The notes beneath the pieces are model-generated. The model had not been told where the DNA came from and did not search any database. It saw nothing but the letters and a program-made list of their open reading frames with translations. Shown in pieces: positions 53,107 to 61,406 of a DNA stretch of 64,000 bases. The position numbers and the translations under genes are program-made. The stretch is from positions 1 through 64,000 of the forward strand of contig JANQJW010000024.1 of NCBI GenBank assembly GCA_028281445.1. Reading direction: 5' to 3'. The DNA comes from Planctomycetota bacterium. Its GTDB lineage: Bacteria; Planctomycetota; PLA2; JAEUHO01. Each line of letters starts with the position of its first letter. The stretch's first letter is position 1.

Positions 53107-54383
53107 CTCGTCTTCTTCGTGGGATACAGCGCCCACAGCGCCACGAAACACACAATGGCCACGGCCATCGGTACGCCGAAGAGCAGCGCGTAGTCCATGC
53201 CCGACTCGGTTTCGGCCCACGCGGCAACGCGGCCCGCAAACAGGTTGCCTACGATGATGCCGACGCCGACAACGACGAAGTTGAAGAGCCCCTGTGCGCT
53301 GGCGCGAACGTCCGTGGTCGTCTCCTCGTCCACGATCATGAACGCCACGAAGAAGAAGCAACCGAAGCACAGTCCGTGCAGCGCCAGGCCGGGGATCACG
53401 GCCCACGCCTCGGGCACATAGGCAAAGATCGCGAAGCGCGCGACGTACGCGGCCAGTCCGATCAGGAGGAGGGTCTTCCGCGGCACGCGCTTGGCGATCA
53501 GCGGCATGGCAGCGAGGACGAAGATCTCTGCGACCTGGCCGATCGTCATGAGGCCGCCGCCGCCGACGCCGAAGATCTTGTTGATGCTGTCGCCCAGGTC
53601 GGTCTCCAGCGTTCCGAGGAACGAAGACGTGTGGACGAAGTAGAACTGGTGGATGCAGGAGACGGGGAAGGCGATCAAGAACAGCCAGAAGAGCGGGTTC
53701 GTGAACCAGCCCTTGCCGATCTCGCCGAGTGCCTCCTTCGGCGCGAACTTCTCCTTGCCCGTCTGCGGGGGTGTCTTCGGCAGCAGCAAGCAGAAGACAC
53801 TCAGCACCGCGCCGAGGATCGCGCTCAATCGGAACGCGTTCGCCATCCCCGCGACGTGGGCGGCGCGTACCGCCTCGGCGGTGGCATCGGCCGGGGTGTG
53901 GTGATGGAGCAGCCATTGCCCAATGCCGATGCCCACGACGATCCACCCGACCGTGCCCCAGACGCGCACCTTGCCGAAGTCGCGGTCGCGGTCCGGAATG
54001 TGGTGGAACGCCAGCGAGTTCGTGAGCGGCAAGGTGGGGGCGTAGAGAAGCGAGTAGAGCAATCCGAACAGCACGAACCCCGAGTACTCCGTCACGTCCG
54101 CCAGCTGCCACACGAGGACGGCGCCAAGCAGATGCGAGATGCCGAGGAACTTCTCGGTGTTGAACCAGCGGTCGGCGATCTGGCCCGCGATGAAGGGGGC
54201 CACCAGCGCGCCCACGGCGGCGATGGCAAACAGGTCACCCGCGTCCGTCGGTGCAATGCCCCGGTGCTCGGTCAGGAACGGCCAGAAGAGCGGCAGCCAC
54301 GCCCCCCAGATGGCGTACTGCAGGAACATCATCAGCGACAGCTTGACGTTCAGGTGGCGGCTGAGCGGCGGCGCGTCGCTCAT
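53103..54383 (-). CDS. MFS transporter, nucleoside:H+ symporter-like
   Basis: A 426-residue membrane protein with about 12 helices. It opens LSLMMFLQYAIWGAWLPLFWPFL and has FGKVRVWGTVGWIVVG, a pattern of the NupG/XapB-type nucleoside:proton symporters. ATG 54383 overlaps the stop of the Gfo/Idh/MocA gene (ATGA), so both are made from one transcript. This pairing suggests uptake and oxidation of a sugar or nucleoside-like compound. Confidence 0.88.
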   Translation of the reverse strand: MSDAPPLSRHLNVKLSLMMFLQYAIWGAWLPLFWPFLTEHRGIAPTDAGDLFAIAAVGALVAPFIAGQIADRWFNTEKFLGISHLLGAVLVWQLADVTEYSGFVLFGLLYSLLYAPTLPLTNSLAFHHIPDRDRDFGKVRVWGTVGWIVVGIGIGQWLLHHHTPADATAEAVRAAHVAGMANAFRLSAILGAVLSVFCLLLPKTPPQTGKEKFAPKEALGEIGKGWFTNPLFWLFLIAFPVSCIHQFYFVHTSSFLGTLETDLGDSINKIFGVGGGGLMTIGQVAEIFVLAAMPLIAKRVPRKTLLLIGLAAYVARFAIFAYVPEAWAVIPGLALHGLCFGCFFFVAFMIVDEETTTDVRASAQGLFNFVVVGVGIIVGNLFAGRVAAWAETESGMDYALLFGVPMAVAIVCFVALWALYPTKKTS

Positions 54384-55624
54384 CGACCTTCCAGCGCGTC
54401 GGACGGCTTCCAGGTCTCGCGCGCGACGGCGGGGACGAAATCCTCGAGACCCTCGGGCTCCCATGAGAGTCGTTCGCCGCGCTCGGCCGACATGTAGCAG
54501 GCCATCAGCAGCTTCGTGACCTCGAGACCGTCTTCGAACGTCTCGCTCGGCGTGATGCCGTTGCGGAAGCAGTCCACGAAGTGGCGGTTCTCGCCCGTGT
54601 AGCCGTACTCCGCTTCTTCATCGGTTACGACCGGAACGAGCCCCTGCTCGGCGAACTGTTTCTCGATCAGGTCCTCGCCCTCCGCGCCGCTCACCTCACG
54701 GCTGAAGAAGAGGTTGAGGTGGTTGTTGAGCGAGTTGCCCTGCATCGAGTACTCGGGGCCCATGACCTCCACCGTGAGGCGCAGGCCCGGCCCGACGTAG
54801 CTCCACGAGGTGGTTGCCTCGGTGATGACGGGCTTGCCGTCCTCGGTCTCGTAGGTGACCGTCGCGCGCGCGAAGTCCTCGCTGGGCGCGACCGCGTAGT
54901 CGACACCCATGTCGCGCTTCAAGCGCTCGATGTACTCGTCCCGCGTCCACTTGAGCGATGCGATGTCGCAGCTCACGGTCTTCGGCACCAGGCTCGACCG
55001 CGGCGTGCCCGGCTCCTGCAGCATGAAACGAGCGGCTTCGAGGCTGTGGCACATCATGTCGTTGAGCACGCCGCCGCCTTGTTCCTTGCCGCGCCAGAAC
55101 CAGGGTTCGTGCGGACCGCCGTGCTCCTCGGCCGAGCGCGCGAGGTAGGGGCGTCCGGCCGCGGCGGCTCCGCGGCGCCACAGGATCTCCTTGCCACGCA
55201 CGACGGGCGGCATGAACAGCTGGTTCTCGAGGTAGCCGTGCAAGACCTCCATGTCCTCGGCCAGCTCGAGCATCCGCCGCGCTTCGGGCACCGTGCGGCC
55301 GAGCGGCTTCTCGCAGGCAACCCCGACCAGCTTGCCCTTGCCGGCGGCGTGGACCTCCTGCATGACCTCGAGACGCACGTGGTTGGGCACACAGATCCAG
55401 ACCGCGTCGATGCGCGGATCCTCGACCAGCTCGGTGACCGACGTACAGGCCGTTGCGTCACCCACGCCGAGCTCGCGCGCCAGCGCCGCCGCCTCGCCCG
55501 CGCTCTTCTCCGTGCGGCTGCAGACGCCGAGGATGTCCGCGTGGCGCACGCCCAACCAGCTGCGGATGTGGAAGCGGCCGACGAAGCCGCCCCCGATGAT
55601 GCCCACGCCCAGACGCTTGCCCAT
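54380..55624 (-). CDS. Gfo/Idh/MocA-family oxidoreductase
   Basis: A 414-residue NAD(P)-dependent dehydrogenase of sugars or polyols. Rossmann motif GVGIIGGGFVGRFH at the N-terminus, then VCSRTEKSAGEAAALA, AVWICVPNHVRLEV and the catalytic lysine in ACEKPLGRTVPEA (EKP). Length and layout are typical. ATG 55624. It is the first gene of a two-gene unit with the MFS transporter. Specificity cannot be inferred. Confidence 0.93.
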   Translation of the reverse strand: MGKRLGVGIIGGGFVGRFHIRSWLGVRHADILGVCSRTEKSAGEAAALARELGVGDATACTSVTELVEDPRIDAVWICVPNHVRLEVMQEVHAAGKGKLVGVACEKPLGRTVPEARRMLELAEDMEVLHGYLENQLFMPPVVRGKEILWRRGAAAAGRPYLARSAEEHGGPHEPWFWRGKEQGGGVLNDMMCHSLEAARFMLQEPGTPRSSLVPKTVSCDIASLKWTRDEYIERLKRDMGVDYAVAPSEDFARATVTYETEDGKPVITEATTSWSYVGPGLRLTVEVMGPEYSMQGNSLNNHLNLFFSREVSGAEGEDLIEKQFAEQGLVPVVTDEEAEYGYTGENRHFVDCFRNGITPSETFEDGLEVTKLLMACYMSAERGERLSWEPEGLEDFVPAVARETWKPSDALEGR

Positions 55625-55704
55625 GGGTGCCCTCTCGTTGCCCCGGTCCAGGGCGGGGCGGTACGGTACACGCCCGGCACGGTTCGAACAATCCGGTGGG
55701 CCCG

Positions 55705-57039
55705 ATGCGCGTCGTCCTCACGCTCCTCTCGCTGCTGCTCGTGAGCACCGTCTCTACGCCGGCACTCGCGAAGAAGACCGACTACACCATGGACATGCAG
55801 TTCGCCGTCGATGCGATCGGCAAGGAGTGCCGCGCGCTCATCAAGAGCAAGGGCCTCAAGTGGAAGAAGATCGGAAAGGGGTTCGTGAAGGAGGCGAAGG
55901 GCGTCAAGAACGACCTCGACTACGGACTCCTGCTGATCCGCCTCATCGCGAAGCTGCGTGACGGTCACGCGTACGTGAAGTTCTCCTCGCAGACCGAAAA
56001 CCTCGACTGGCCGTGGAAGAGCGAGAAGAAGGCGGGACCTGGGATGTTCTGGAGCCGCATCGGGGACAAGATCTTCGTCAAGAACAGTTGGGGCCAGGCG
56101 CGCGGGGCCGGCATCAAGCCCGGCTACGAGATCGTCAGCGTCAACGGCAAGAAGGCACTCGCGTGGCTCGAAGAACGCGTCGCCGAACGCAGCGAGCGCC
56201 AGAGCTTCTCCACGGATCATCAGGCGTTCTGGGCCGGCTGCGCGTGGGGGCTGGCCGAGCCGGTCGGCACGCGCGTCGTCTACGACGTCAAGACCGAGAA
56301 GGGCAAGCTCAAGAAGAAGCGCAAGGTCGACATCAAGGACGACAACTACGTCCCGAGCGGCCCGGCCTTCATGCCGAAGAAGCTCGACGGCAACAAGGAC
56401 GTGCACTGGGGCCGCACAGAGAAGGGGTACGGCTACATCCACTATCGCCGCTGCAAGGGCACGATCTCGCAACACACCGACGAGGCACTGGCTGCGCTCG
56501 GGGACGTGCGCGGCCTGGTTCTCGATTTTCGCGGCAACGGCGGCGGCGGGTTCGATCACGACGCGTTCATGGGACGCTTCATTCCAACCGGGAAGAGCAT
56601 GAGCTTCTCGAAGAGCTACGCCAGCGCCGGCGACAACCCGTACGGCGGGCCGATTGTCGTGATCGTGAACGGCACGACGCGCAGCGCCGGCGAGACAGGC
56701 AGCGGGATCTTCAAGGAAGACGGCCGCGCGTACATGATCGGTGAGAGCCCGACCGCAGGCATGTCGTCGTCCAAGACGACGATCGCGCTGCCTTCGGGCC
56801 TCTACTCGCTCTACGTGTCGGTACACAGCAACATGGGCCGCTTCAACAAGGGCAAGGGCATCGAAGGCATCGGGGTCGTGCCGCACGAGATCGTCGAGTA
56901 CGAGCCCGACGATCTGGCTGATGAAAGAGACACACTGATCCTGCGCGCCGAGGCACTGCTGGCCGACTTCCCGCAGAAGAAGGTCAAGTACGTACCGAAG
57001 AAGTTCGGCTGGAAGCCGTCGAAGAAGCGCCGCAAGTGA
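55705..57039 (+). CDS. Exported S41-family peptidase-like protein
   Basis: A 444-residue protein with signal peptide MRVVLTLLSLLLVSTVSTPALA. A PDZ-like region is visible about residues 130-160 (AGIKPGYEIVSVNGKKAL). The C-terminal peptidase core has LVLDFRGNGGGG (271-282) and the nucleophile region TTRSAGETG, with S327 and E330, resembling C-terminal processing proteases and tricorn-core hydrolases. ATG 55705 is chosen to start the signal peptide; an earlier start at 55627 is rejected. Its stop overlaps the cupin gene's GTG. Confidence 0.87.
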   Translation: MRVVLTLLSLLLVSTVSTPALAKKTDYTMDMQFAVDAIGKECRALIKSKGLKWKKIGKGFVKEAKGVKNDLDYGLLLIRLIAKLRDGHAYVKFSSQTENLDWPWKSEKKAGPGMFWSRIGDKIFVKNSWGQARGAGIKPGYEIVSVNGKKALAWLEERVAERSERQSFSTDHQAFWAGCAWGLAEPVGTRVVYDVKTEKGKLKKKRKVDIKDDNYVPSGPAFMPKKLDGNKDVHWGRTEKGYGYIHYRRCKGTISQHTDEALAALGDVRGLVLDFRGNGGGGFDHDAFMGRFIPTGKSMSFSKSYASAGDNPYGGPIVVIVNGTTRSAGETGSGIFKEDGRAYMIGESPTAGMSSSKTTIALPSGLYSLYVSVHSNMGRFNKGKGIEGIGVVPHEIVEYEPDDLADERDTLILRAEALLADFPQKKVKYVPKKFGWKPSKKRRK

Positions 57040-57473
57040 AGGACGACGTGCGTCGGCGCATCGAGGAGCTCGGGCTCGAGCCGCATCCCGAGGGCGGCTA
57101 CTACCGCGAGACCCACCGGTCGGAGGTGGTGCTTGCGCAGAAGGCGCTTCCCGAGGGTTATCCGGCGGACCGATCCGCCGTGACGTCCATCCTCTTCCTG
57201 CTCCCGACGGGCACGGAGTCGAAGTGGCACCGCGTTCGCGGCGAGGAGATCTGGTTCCACCAGGAAGGCGATGTGCTCGAGCTCGAGATGCGCAACGACG
57301 GCGAGACGGCGTTTGCCACCGAGTGGCTGGGCCCGGACGGGGCGCTGCAGGCCGTCGTGCCGCCCGGCTGGTGGCAGTGTGCGCGCGCGCTGCCCGGTGA
57401 GCTGGGCTACGTGCTCGTCGGGTGCGTGGTGGCACCGGGCTTCGAATTCGACGACTTCGAGTTGCGGTCCTGA
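57036..57473 (+). CDS. Cupin-fold DUF985 family protein
   Basis: A 145-residue cupin of the cupin_5/DUF985 type: LGLEPHPEGGYYRETHRS is the typical opening, followed by TSILFLLPTGTESKWHRV, EEIWFHQEGDVLELEM and a closing VVAPGFEFDDFEL. Members have a beta-barrel with a possible metal site (His in WHRV and WFHQ). The physiological reaction is unknown. GTG 57036 overlaps the peptidase stop, so translation is coupled. Confidence 0.92.
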   Translation: MKDDVRRRIEELGLEPHPEGGYYRETHRSEVVLAQKALPEGYPADRSAVTSILFLLPTGTESKWHRVRGEEIWFHQEGDVLELEMRNDGETAFATEWLGPDGALQAVVPPGWWQCARALPGELGYVLVGCVVAPGFEFDDFELRS

Positions 57474-57559
57474 AAGGGGCCTGGCCGGCCGGGCGTCAAA
57501 GCGGGGGAGAGGTCCGTGCCGGCGGGTCCGTGACGTGCCATCATGGAGGGCAGGCTGGC

Positions 57560-59710
57560 ATGAAGAAGTACGCCCCTCTCGCACTGTCTGCCGCGGCGCT
57601 CGCTGCGGTGATCTGGTGGGCCGCCGCGACGGTAGGCGGCGACGACGCCCCTGAGGCTCGGCGCGACTCGCTGGTTCCGACGCTCTCTCCGGAGCCGGGC
57701 GTGCCGCGGTCCGACAAGGAGCCGACCACGGCGCTCGTCGATGTGCCGCCGCCGCCCATCACTCAGAGCAAGCCGCCGCCCGTGACCGTGCCCGACAAGA
57801 TCGTGCCGCGCTCCGAGCCCGCGGCCGTCGAGACGGGGACGCTGACGCCGCCATCCGGCACGCGCCGGCCTGCACGTGAAATCGTCAAGCGCAAGCCCCG
57901 GGCTGCGGGCCGCTTCGAGTGGGGCACGTTCGGCTTTCGCTTCCTGCCCGGGCCGGGGCAGAGCGCGCTAGCACCACGCTCGACGCGCGTGCGTGCCGGC
58001 AAGGCAATCATCGGCTCCGCCCAGCGGGAGGTCGACGCGGTTGGTGCATCGGGTCCGAGCGGCCGCTACGCCGGACTGTCGTTCGAGGTTCCGCGTCACA
58101 CGGTGGAGTTCGATCGGTTCTGGATCGACCGTTGGGAGATCACGAACCAGCGCTACTGGGAGTACCTGCACCACTCCGCGCGCGTGCTTTACGACACGAG
58201 GGAGTTCCCCGGGCGCACGCTCGTAGAGATCGCCACCGAGCTCGTCCAGCCGGCGCCGGCGAACCTCGACATCCAGATCACCGCGCGCCAGCTCTACGAA
58301 GCGAATCGCGACGTCCTGCTCTCCGTGTTGAAGGACGAGGTCGTCCGCGAGGGCAGCGACGTGAACGACGAGCGCACGTGGCAACGCGTCAGCAAGCGCG
58401 TCGTTCCCCGCGGTCTACGGCTCGAGTTCTTCGAGCGTGCGCCGCCGGAGCACTGGCCGCGGGATCGGTTCGCCGAACATGAGGCCGACCATCCCGTGCG
58501 CGGCATCTCGCTCGAAGAGGCCATCGAGTTCGCGATGTGGACGGGCAGGCACATCCCGACCGAACAGCAGTGGGAGTATGCAGCGCGCGGGCCCAAGGGA
58601 CGTGCCTACCCGTGGGGCGATCGCCGCGGCAACTTCCGCCAGCGCGTCAATGGCGGCCGCGTGCTCCGCGAAGGCCAGGAACCCGAGACGGTTCCGGCGC
58701 ACCACCTGGCCGAAGGCGCGTCGTGGGTCGGTTGCCTGAACATGCTCGGCAACGTGTCGGAGTGGACGTCGTCGTGGGACGATCCCTACCCCGGGGCTGA
58801 GGCGGTGGTCGGTGCGTTCGCAGGCAACGGGCTGGTAGTTCGTGGCGGCTCGGCAGCCGACCAGGATCCCAACCTCGTGCGTGTCGCGTTCCGTGGCTAC
58901 AACGCCGAAGACCCCGCGGGCGCACCGCGACCCAACGTGCGTAGGCCGTGGACGGGTTTTCGGACCGCGCGCTATGAAGACCCGGGCCGACCGCGCATCC
59001 ATGCCATGGAGTACTTCGCACGGCGCGGCGGTCTCCTCGATCCTGCGGTATTCCCCGACGCGCCTACGTTCGAGGGTTGGTTCGGCATCCTCGTCCTGAG
59101 CCACGACCGCTTCTTCGATCCCGAAGATCCCGAGATCCGACCCGGCGTGAAGTCCTTTACCGCACGGCCGCTCAAGGCCGCGGCGTTTCAGGGGCAGCCG
59201 GGCACCGGGCGCATGACTACGCAGCACGGCCAGATCCAACCGCCGCCTGCAGGACGCCCCTTCGTCCTCGGTCTGTTCGAGAACGGCATCAAGCTCGTGT
59301 CCACGTGGCAGGCCTCGCTGGACGGTCCTGGTGCTCTGTCGCCACCGCGACGCTTCAAGCGCGTCGACTGCCCGCCGGGTGTCTGGCTCGTGGGCACGCT
59401 GCATGATCACGTCGTGCTCATGCGTCCCGACTTCCAGCAGGTCTTCTACACGAACCCGCGCGGCCGCCTCGTCGAGCGCATCTTCAGCGTCCGGGAGCGG
59501 ACGCCGCCGTCCAATCCCGAGCGCGCGCGCTCGACCGTCTCGTTGCGCTTCGACGCGCACAGCGGCAACAGCGACCTGCGCTTCGAGGTCCCGATGGGCC
59601 CGCCCGGCACGCCGGGCTACGCCCACCTCGCGCGCCTGCGCGTGAAGGTCAAGGCCGAGCTACAGGACGTCGCGCGGGTCACCCGGTGGGGGAGCGGCAG
59701 CTTGCGCTAG
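57560..59710 (+). CDS. Exported FGE-sulfatase-domain (SUMF1-like) protein
   Basis: A 716-residue protein with an N-terminal signal or anchor (KKYAPLALSAAALAAVIWWAA) and a proline-rich linker. Residues ~135-530 are a formylglycine-generating-enzyme fold: FDRFWIDRWEITNQRYWEYL, HPVRGISLEEAIEFAMWTGRH, PTEQQWEYAARGP, AYPWGD, LGNVSEWTSSW and VVRGGSAAD. The paired cysteines that true aerobic FGE uses near its C-terminal end (GFRTA region) are absent. A further ~190 residues of beta-rich sequence follow. It is thus probably a non-catalytic or differently acting member. ATG 57560 with GGAGGG upstream. Confidence 0.88.
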   Translation: MKKYAPLALSAAALAAVIWWAAATVGGDDAPEARRDSLVPTLSPEPGVPRSDKEPTTALVDVPPPPITQSKPPPVTVPDKIVPRSEPAAVETGTLTPPSGTRRPAREIVKRKPRAAGRFEWGTFGFRFLPGPGQSALAPRSTRVRAGKAIIGSAQREVDAVGASGPSGRYAGLSFEVPRHTVEFDRFWIDRWEITNQRYWEYLHHSARVLYDTREFPGRTLVEIATELVQPAPANLDIQITARQLYEANRDVLLSVLKDEVVREGSDVNDERTWQRVSKRVVPRGLRLEFFERAPPEHWPRDRFAEHEADHPVRGISLEEAIEFAMWTGRHIPTEQQWEYAARGPKGRAYPWGDRRGNFRQRVNGGRVLREGQEPETVPAHHLAEGASWVGCLNMLGNVSEWTSSWDDPYPGAEAVVGAFAGNGLVVRGGSAADQDPNLVRVAFRGYNAEDPAGAPRPNVRRPWTGFRTARYEDPGRPRIHAMEYFARRGGLLDPAVFPDAPTFEGWFGILVLSHDRFFDPEDPEIRPGVKSFTARPLKAAAFQGQPGTGRMTTQHGQIQPPPAGRPFVLGLFENGIKLVSTWQASLDGPGALSPPRRFKRVDCPPGVWLVGTLHDHVVLMRPDFQQVFYTNPRGRLVERIFSVRERTPPSNPERARSTVSLRFDAHSGNSDLRFEVPMGPPGTPGYAHLARLRVKVKAELQDVARVTRWGSGSLR

Positions 59711-59742
59711 CCGACACCTCGCTTGCGCCTACGATGGGCGCC

Positions 59743-61134
59743 ATGCGACCCATTCGACTCACGCATCAGGCCGCGCTCGCTCAGGACCTGCGGCGCCTCT
59801 CCCTAGCGTTCCTCTTCGCCGCGCTGTTCGTGGGCGCACCGGTCCTGGCCAAAGAGGCCCCGACCAAGGCGCCCGAGGTCAAGGTCAACGGCTCGTTCAC
59901 CGAGGCAGACGGGCACCGCGTGCTCACCGTCTGGGGCACGGCGCGCGAGCGCGGTTTCGCGCACGGCTATCTCATGGCCGAGCGCATCCTCAAGGGGCTC
60001 GAGCACGATCTCGGGACGGCGCTCAAGCCGATGCTCCCGCTCTACAAGAGCCTCGTGAAGAACGTCGTCGTGCCGCGCTTCAAGTTCAGCGCGGAGGAGA
60101 CGGCCGAGCTCGAGGGGTTGATGGAGGGCATCAAGGCGAAGCTCCCCGCCGAGAAGCTCGTGCTCGAGCCTCTCGATCGGGAGGTTGACCTCAACGACCT
60201 CAAGGCGTTGAACACCTTCGGCGACTGGTACGGACTCGGCTGCTCGTCTGTCGCCGCGTGGGGCGACCTCACGAAGGACGGCCAGCCGCTCGTGGGCCGC
60301 AACTTCGACTTCCCCGCCTTCGAGCTGATCATCGGCCAGCAGGTGGTGATGGTGCGCGCACCCAGCGAGGGCGCGCGGGGACAGGTTGCGGTCACGTACC
60401 CCGGCTGCATCGGGACCCTCACCGGCATGAACACGGACGGCGTGTTCGTCGCGATCCATGACGTGCGCGTCAAGCCGTCGATGGCCAAGGCGCTGCGCGG
60501 CAACGTGCCCCGTCTGATCGCGGTGCGCCGCCTGCTGGAGAAGACGGAAGGCGCCGCGGCCTGCGGCCAGGCGCAAGATTTCGTGAAGCAGTGGCCGACG
60601 CTCTACGGCAACAACCTCATGGTCGTCGCGCCGACGACATCGAAGGACAAGCCGTGCGCGGCGGTGCTGGAGTACGACTGCCGCGACGACATCGACGGCG
60701 GCTGCTCCATGCGCTTCATCGACCCGCTGGCCGACTACGAGCTTCCGATCGCGTGCCTCGCGTGCACGAACCACCATCGCGCGCGCCCGGAGCCCAAGGC
60801 AAAGGACGTGCGGCCCCGCTGGCGCTACGAGCTCCTCGCGGGCCGCGAGGTCGGCGAGAACGTCAAGCCCTTCGACGTCGCCGGCATGTTCGCGTGGATG
60901 ACCCAGGCGGCCTACCCGCGCGACGGCTCGGCGCAGCAGCGCGCGACGACGATCCGCGGCAAGAGCCGCCACCACGGCACGCTGCACCAGGCAGTGGCCG
61001 AGACGTCGACGAAGACGTTGCACGTCAAGCTCGGATGCATCGGCAAGCACATCAGCAAGATCGAGGCCCACGCCTACGACGTCGCAGCGCTCGTGAAGCA
61101 GGCGGGGCCGCGGGCGGCTGCCGGCAGCCGCTGA
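59743..61134 (+). CDS. Exported C45-like Ntn hydrolase (acyltransferase/choloylglycine-type)
   Basis: A 463-residue protein with a signal peptide (LAFLFAALFVGAPVLA). The core matches C45/phospholipase-B-like Ntn hydrolases: GTARERGFAHGYLMAERI near the start, the nucleophile C167 in GLGCSSVAAWG, then GQPLVGRNFDFP and YPGCIGTLTGMNTDGVFVAIHD, conserved in this family. In relatives the Cys becomes the N-terminal catalytic residue after self-cleavage and hydrolyses amide bonds. ATG 59743 is chosen; ATG 59734 is nearly as good. It lies 32 bases after the FGE-like gene on the same strand. Confidence 0.87.
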   Translation: MRPIRLTHQAALAQDLRRLSLAFLFAALFVGAPVLAKEAPTKAPEVKVNGSFTEADGHRVLTVWGTARERGFAHGYLMAERILKGLEHDLGTALKPMLPLYKSLVKNVVVPRFKFSAEETAELEGLMEGIKAKLPAEKLVLEPLDREVDLNDLKALNTFGDWYGLGCSSVAAWGDLTKDGQPLVGRNFDFPAFELIIGQQVVMVRAPSEGARGQVAVTYPGCIGTLTGMNTDGVFVAIHDVRVKPSMAKALRGNVPRLIAVRRLLEKTEGAAACGQAQDFVKQWPTLYGNNLMVVAPTTSKDKPCAAVLEYDCRDDIDGGCSMRFIDPLADYELPIACLACTNHHRARPEPKAKDVRPRWRYELLAGREVGENVKPFDVAGMFAWMTQAAYPRDGSAQQRATTIRGKSRHHGTLHQAVAETSTKTLHVKLGCIGKHISKIEAHAYDVAALVKQAGPRAAAGSR

Positions 61135-61406
61135 CAGCCCTTCTTCGATTTTTCCCGTTCGGTTCGCGTCCTCTGCGCGATTCCGCATCTGCCCAGGTGC
61201 GGAGTGCCACACGAAGGCAGCCGGATCGATCGAAGCGGCGCTGGTTCACACGCGCCGCCGGGCTGAACGACGTCGGGCCTCTTCGTCGTTACACTGGGGC
61301 AAAGGGCCGGTATCGCCTGGGAGACACCCGCCGTCCGTACCGCCGTGGTACGCGGCTAGGAGGGATGACGGGGCGCCCCGCACGCCGGCCGTCGGGAGGT
61401 AGCGAT

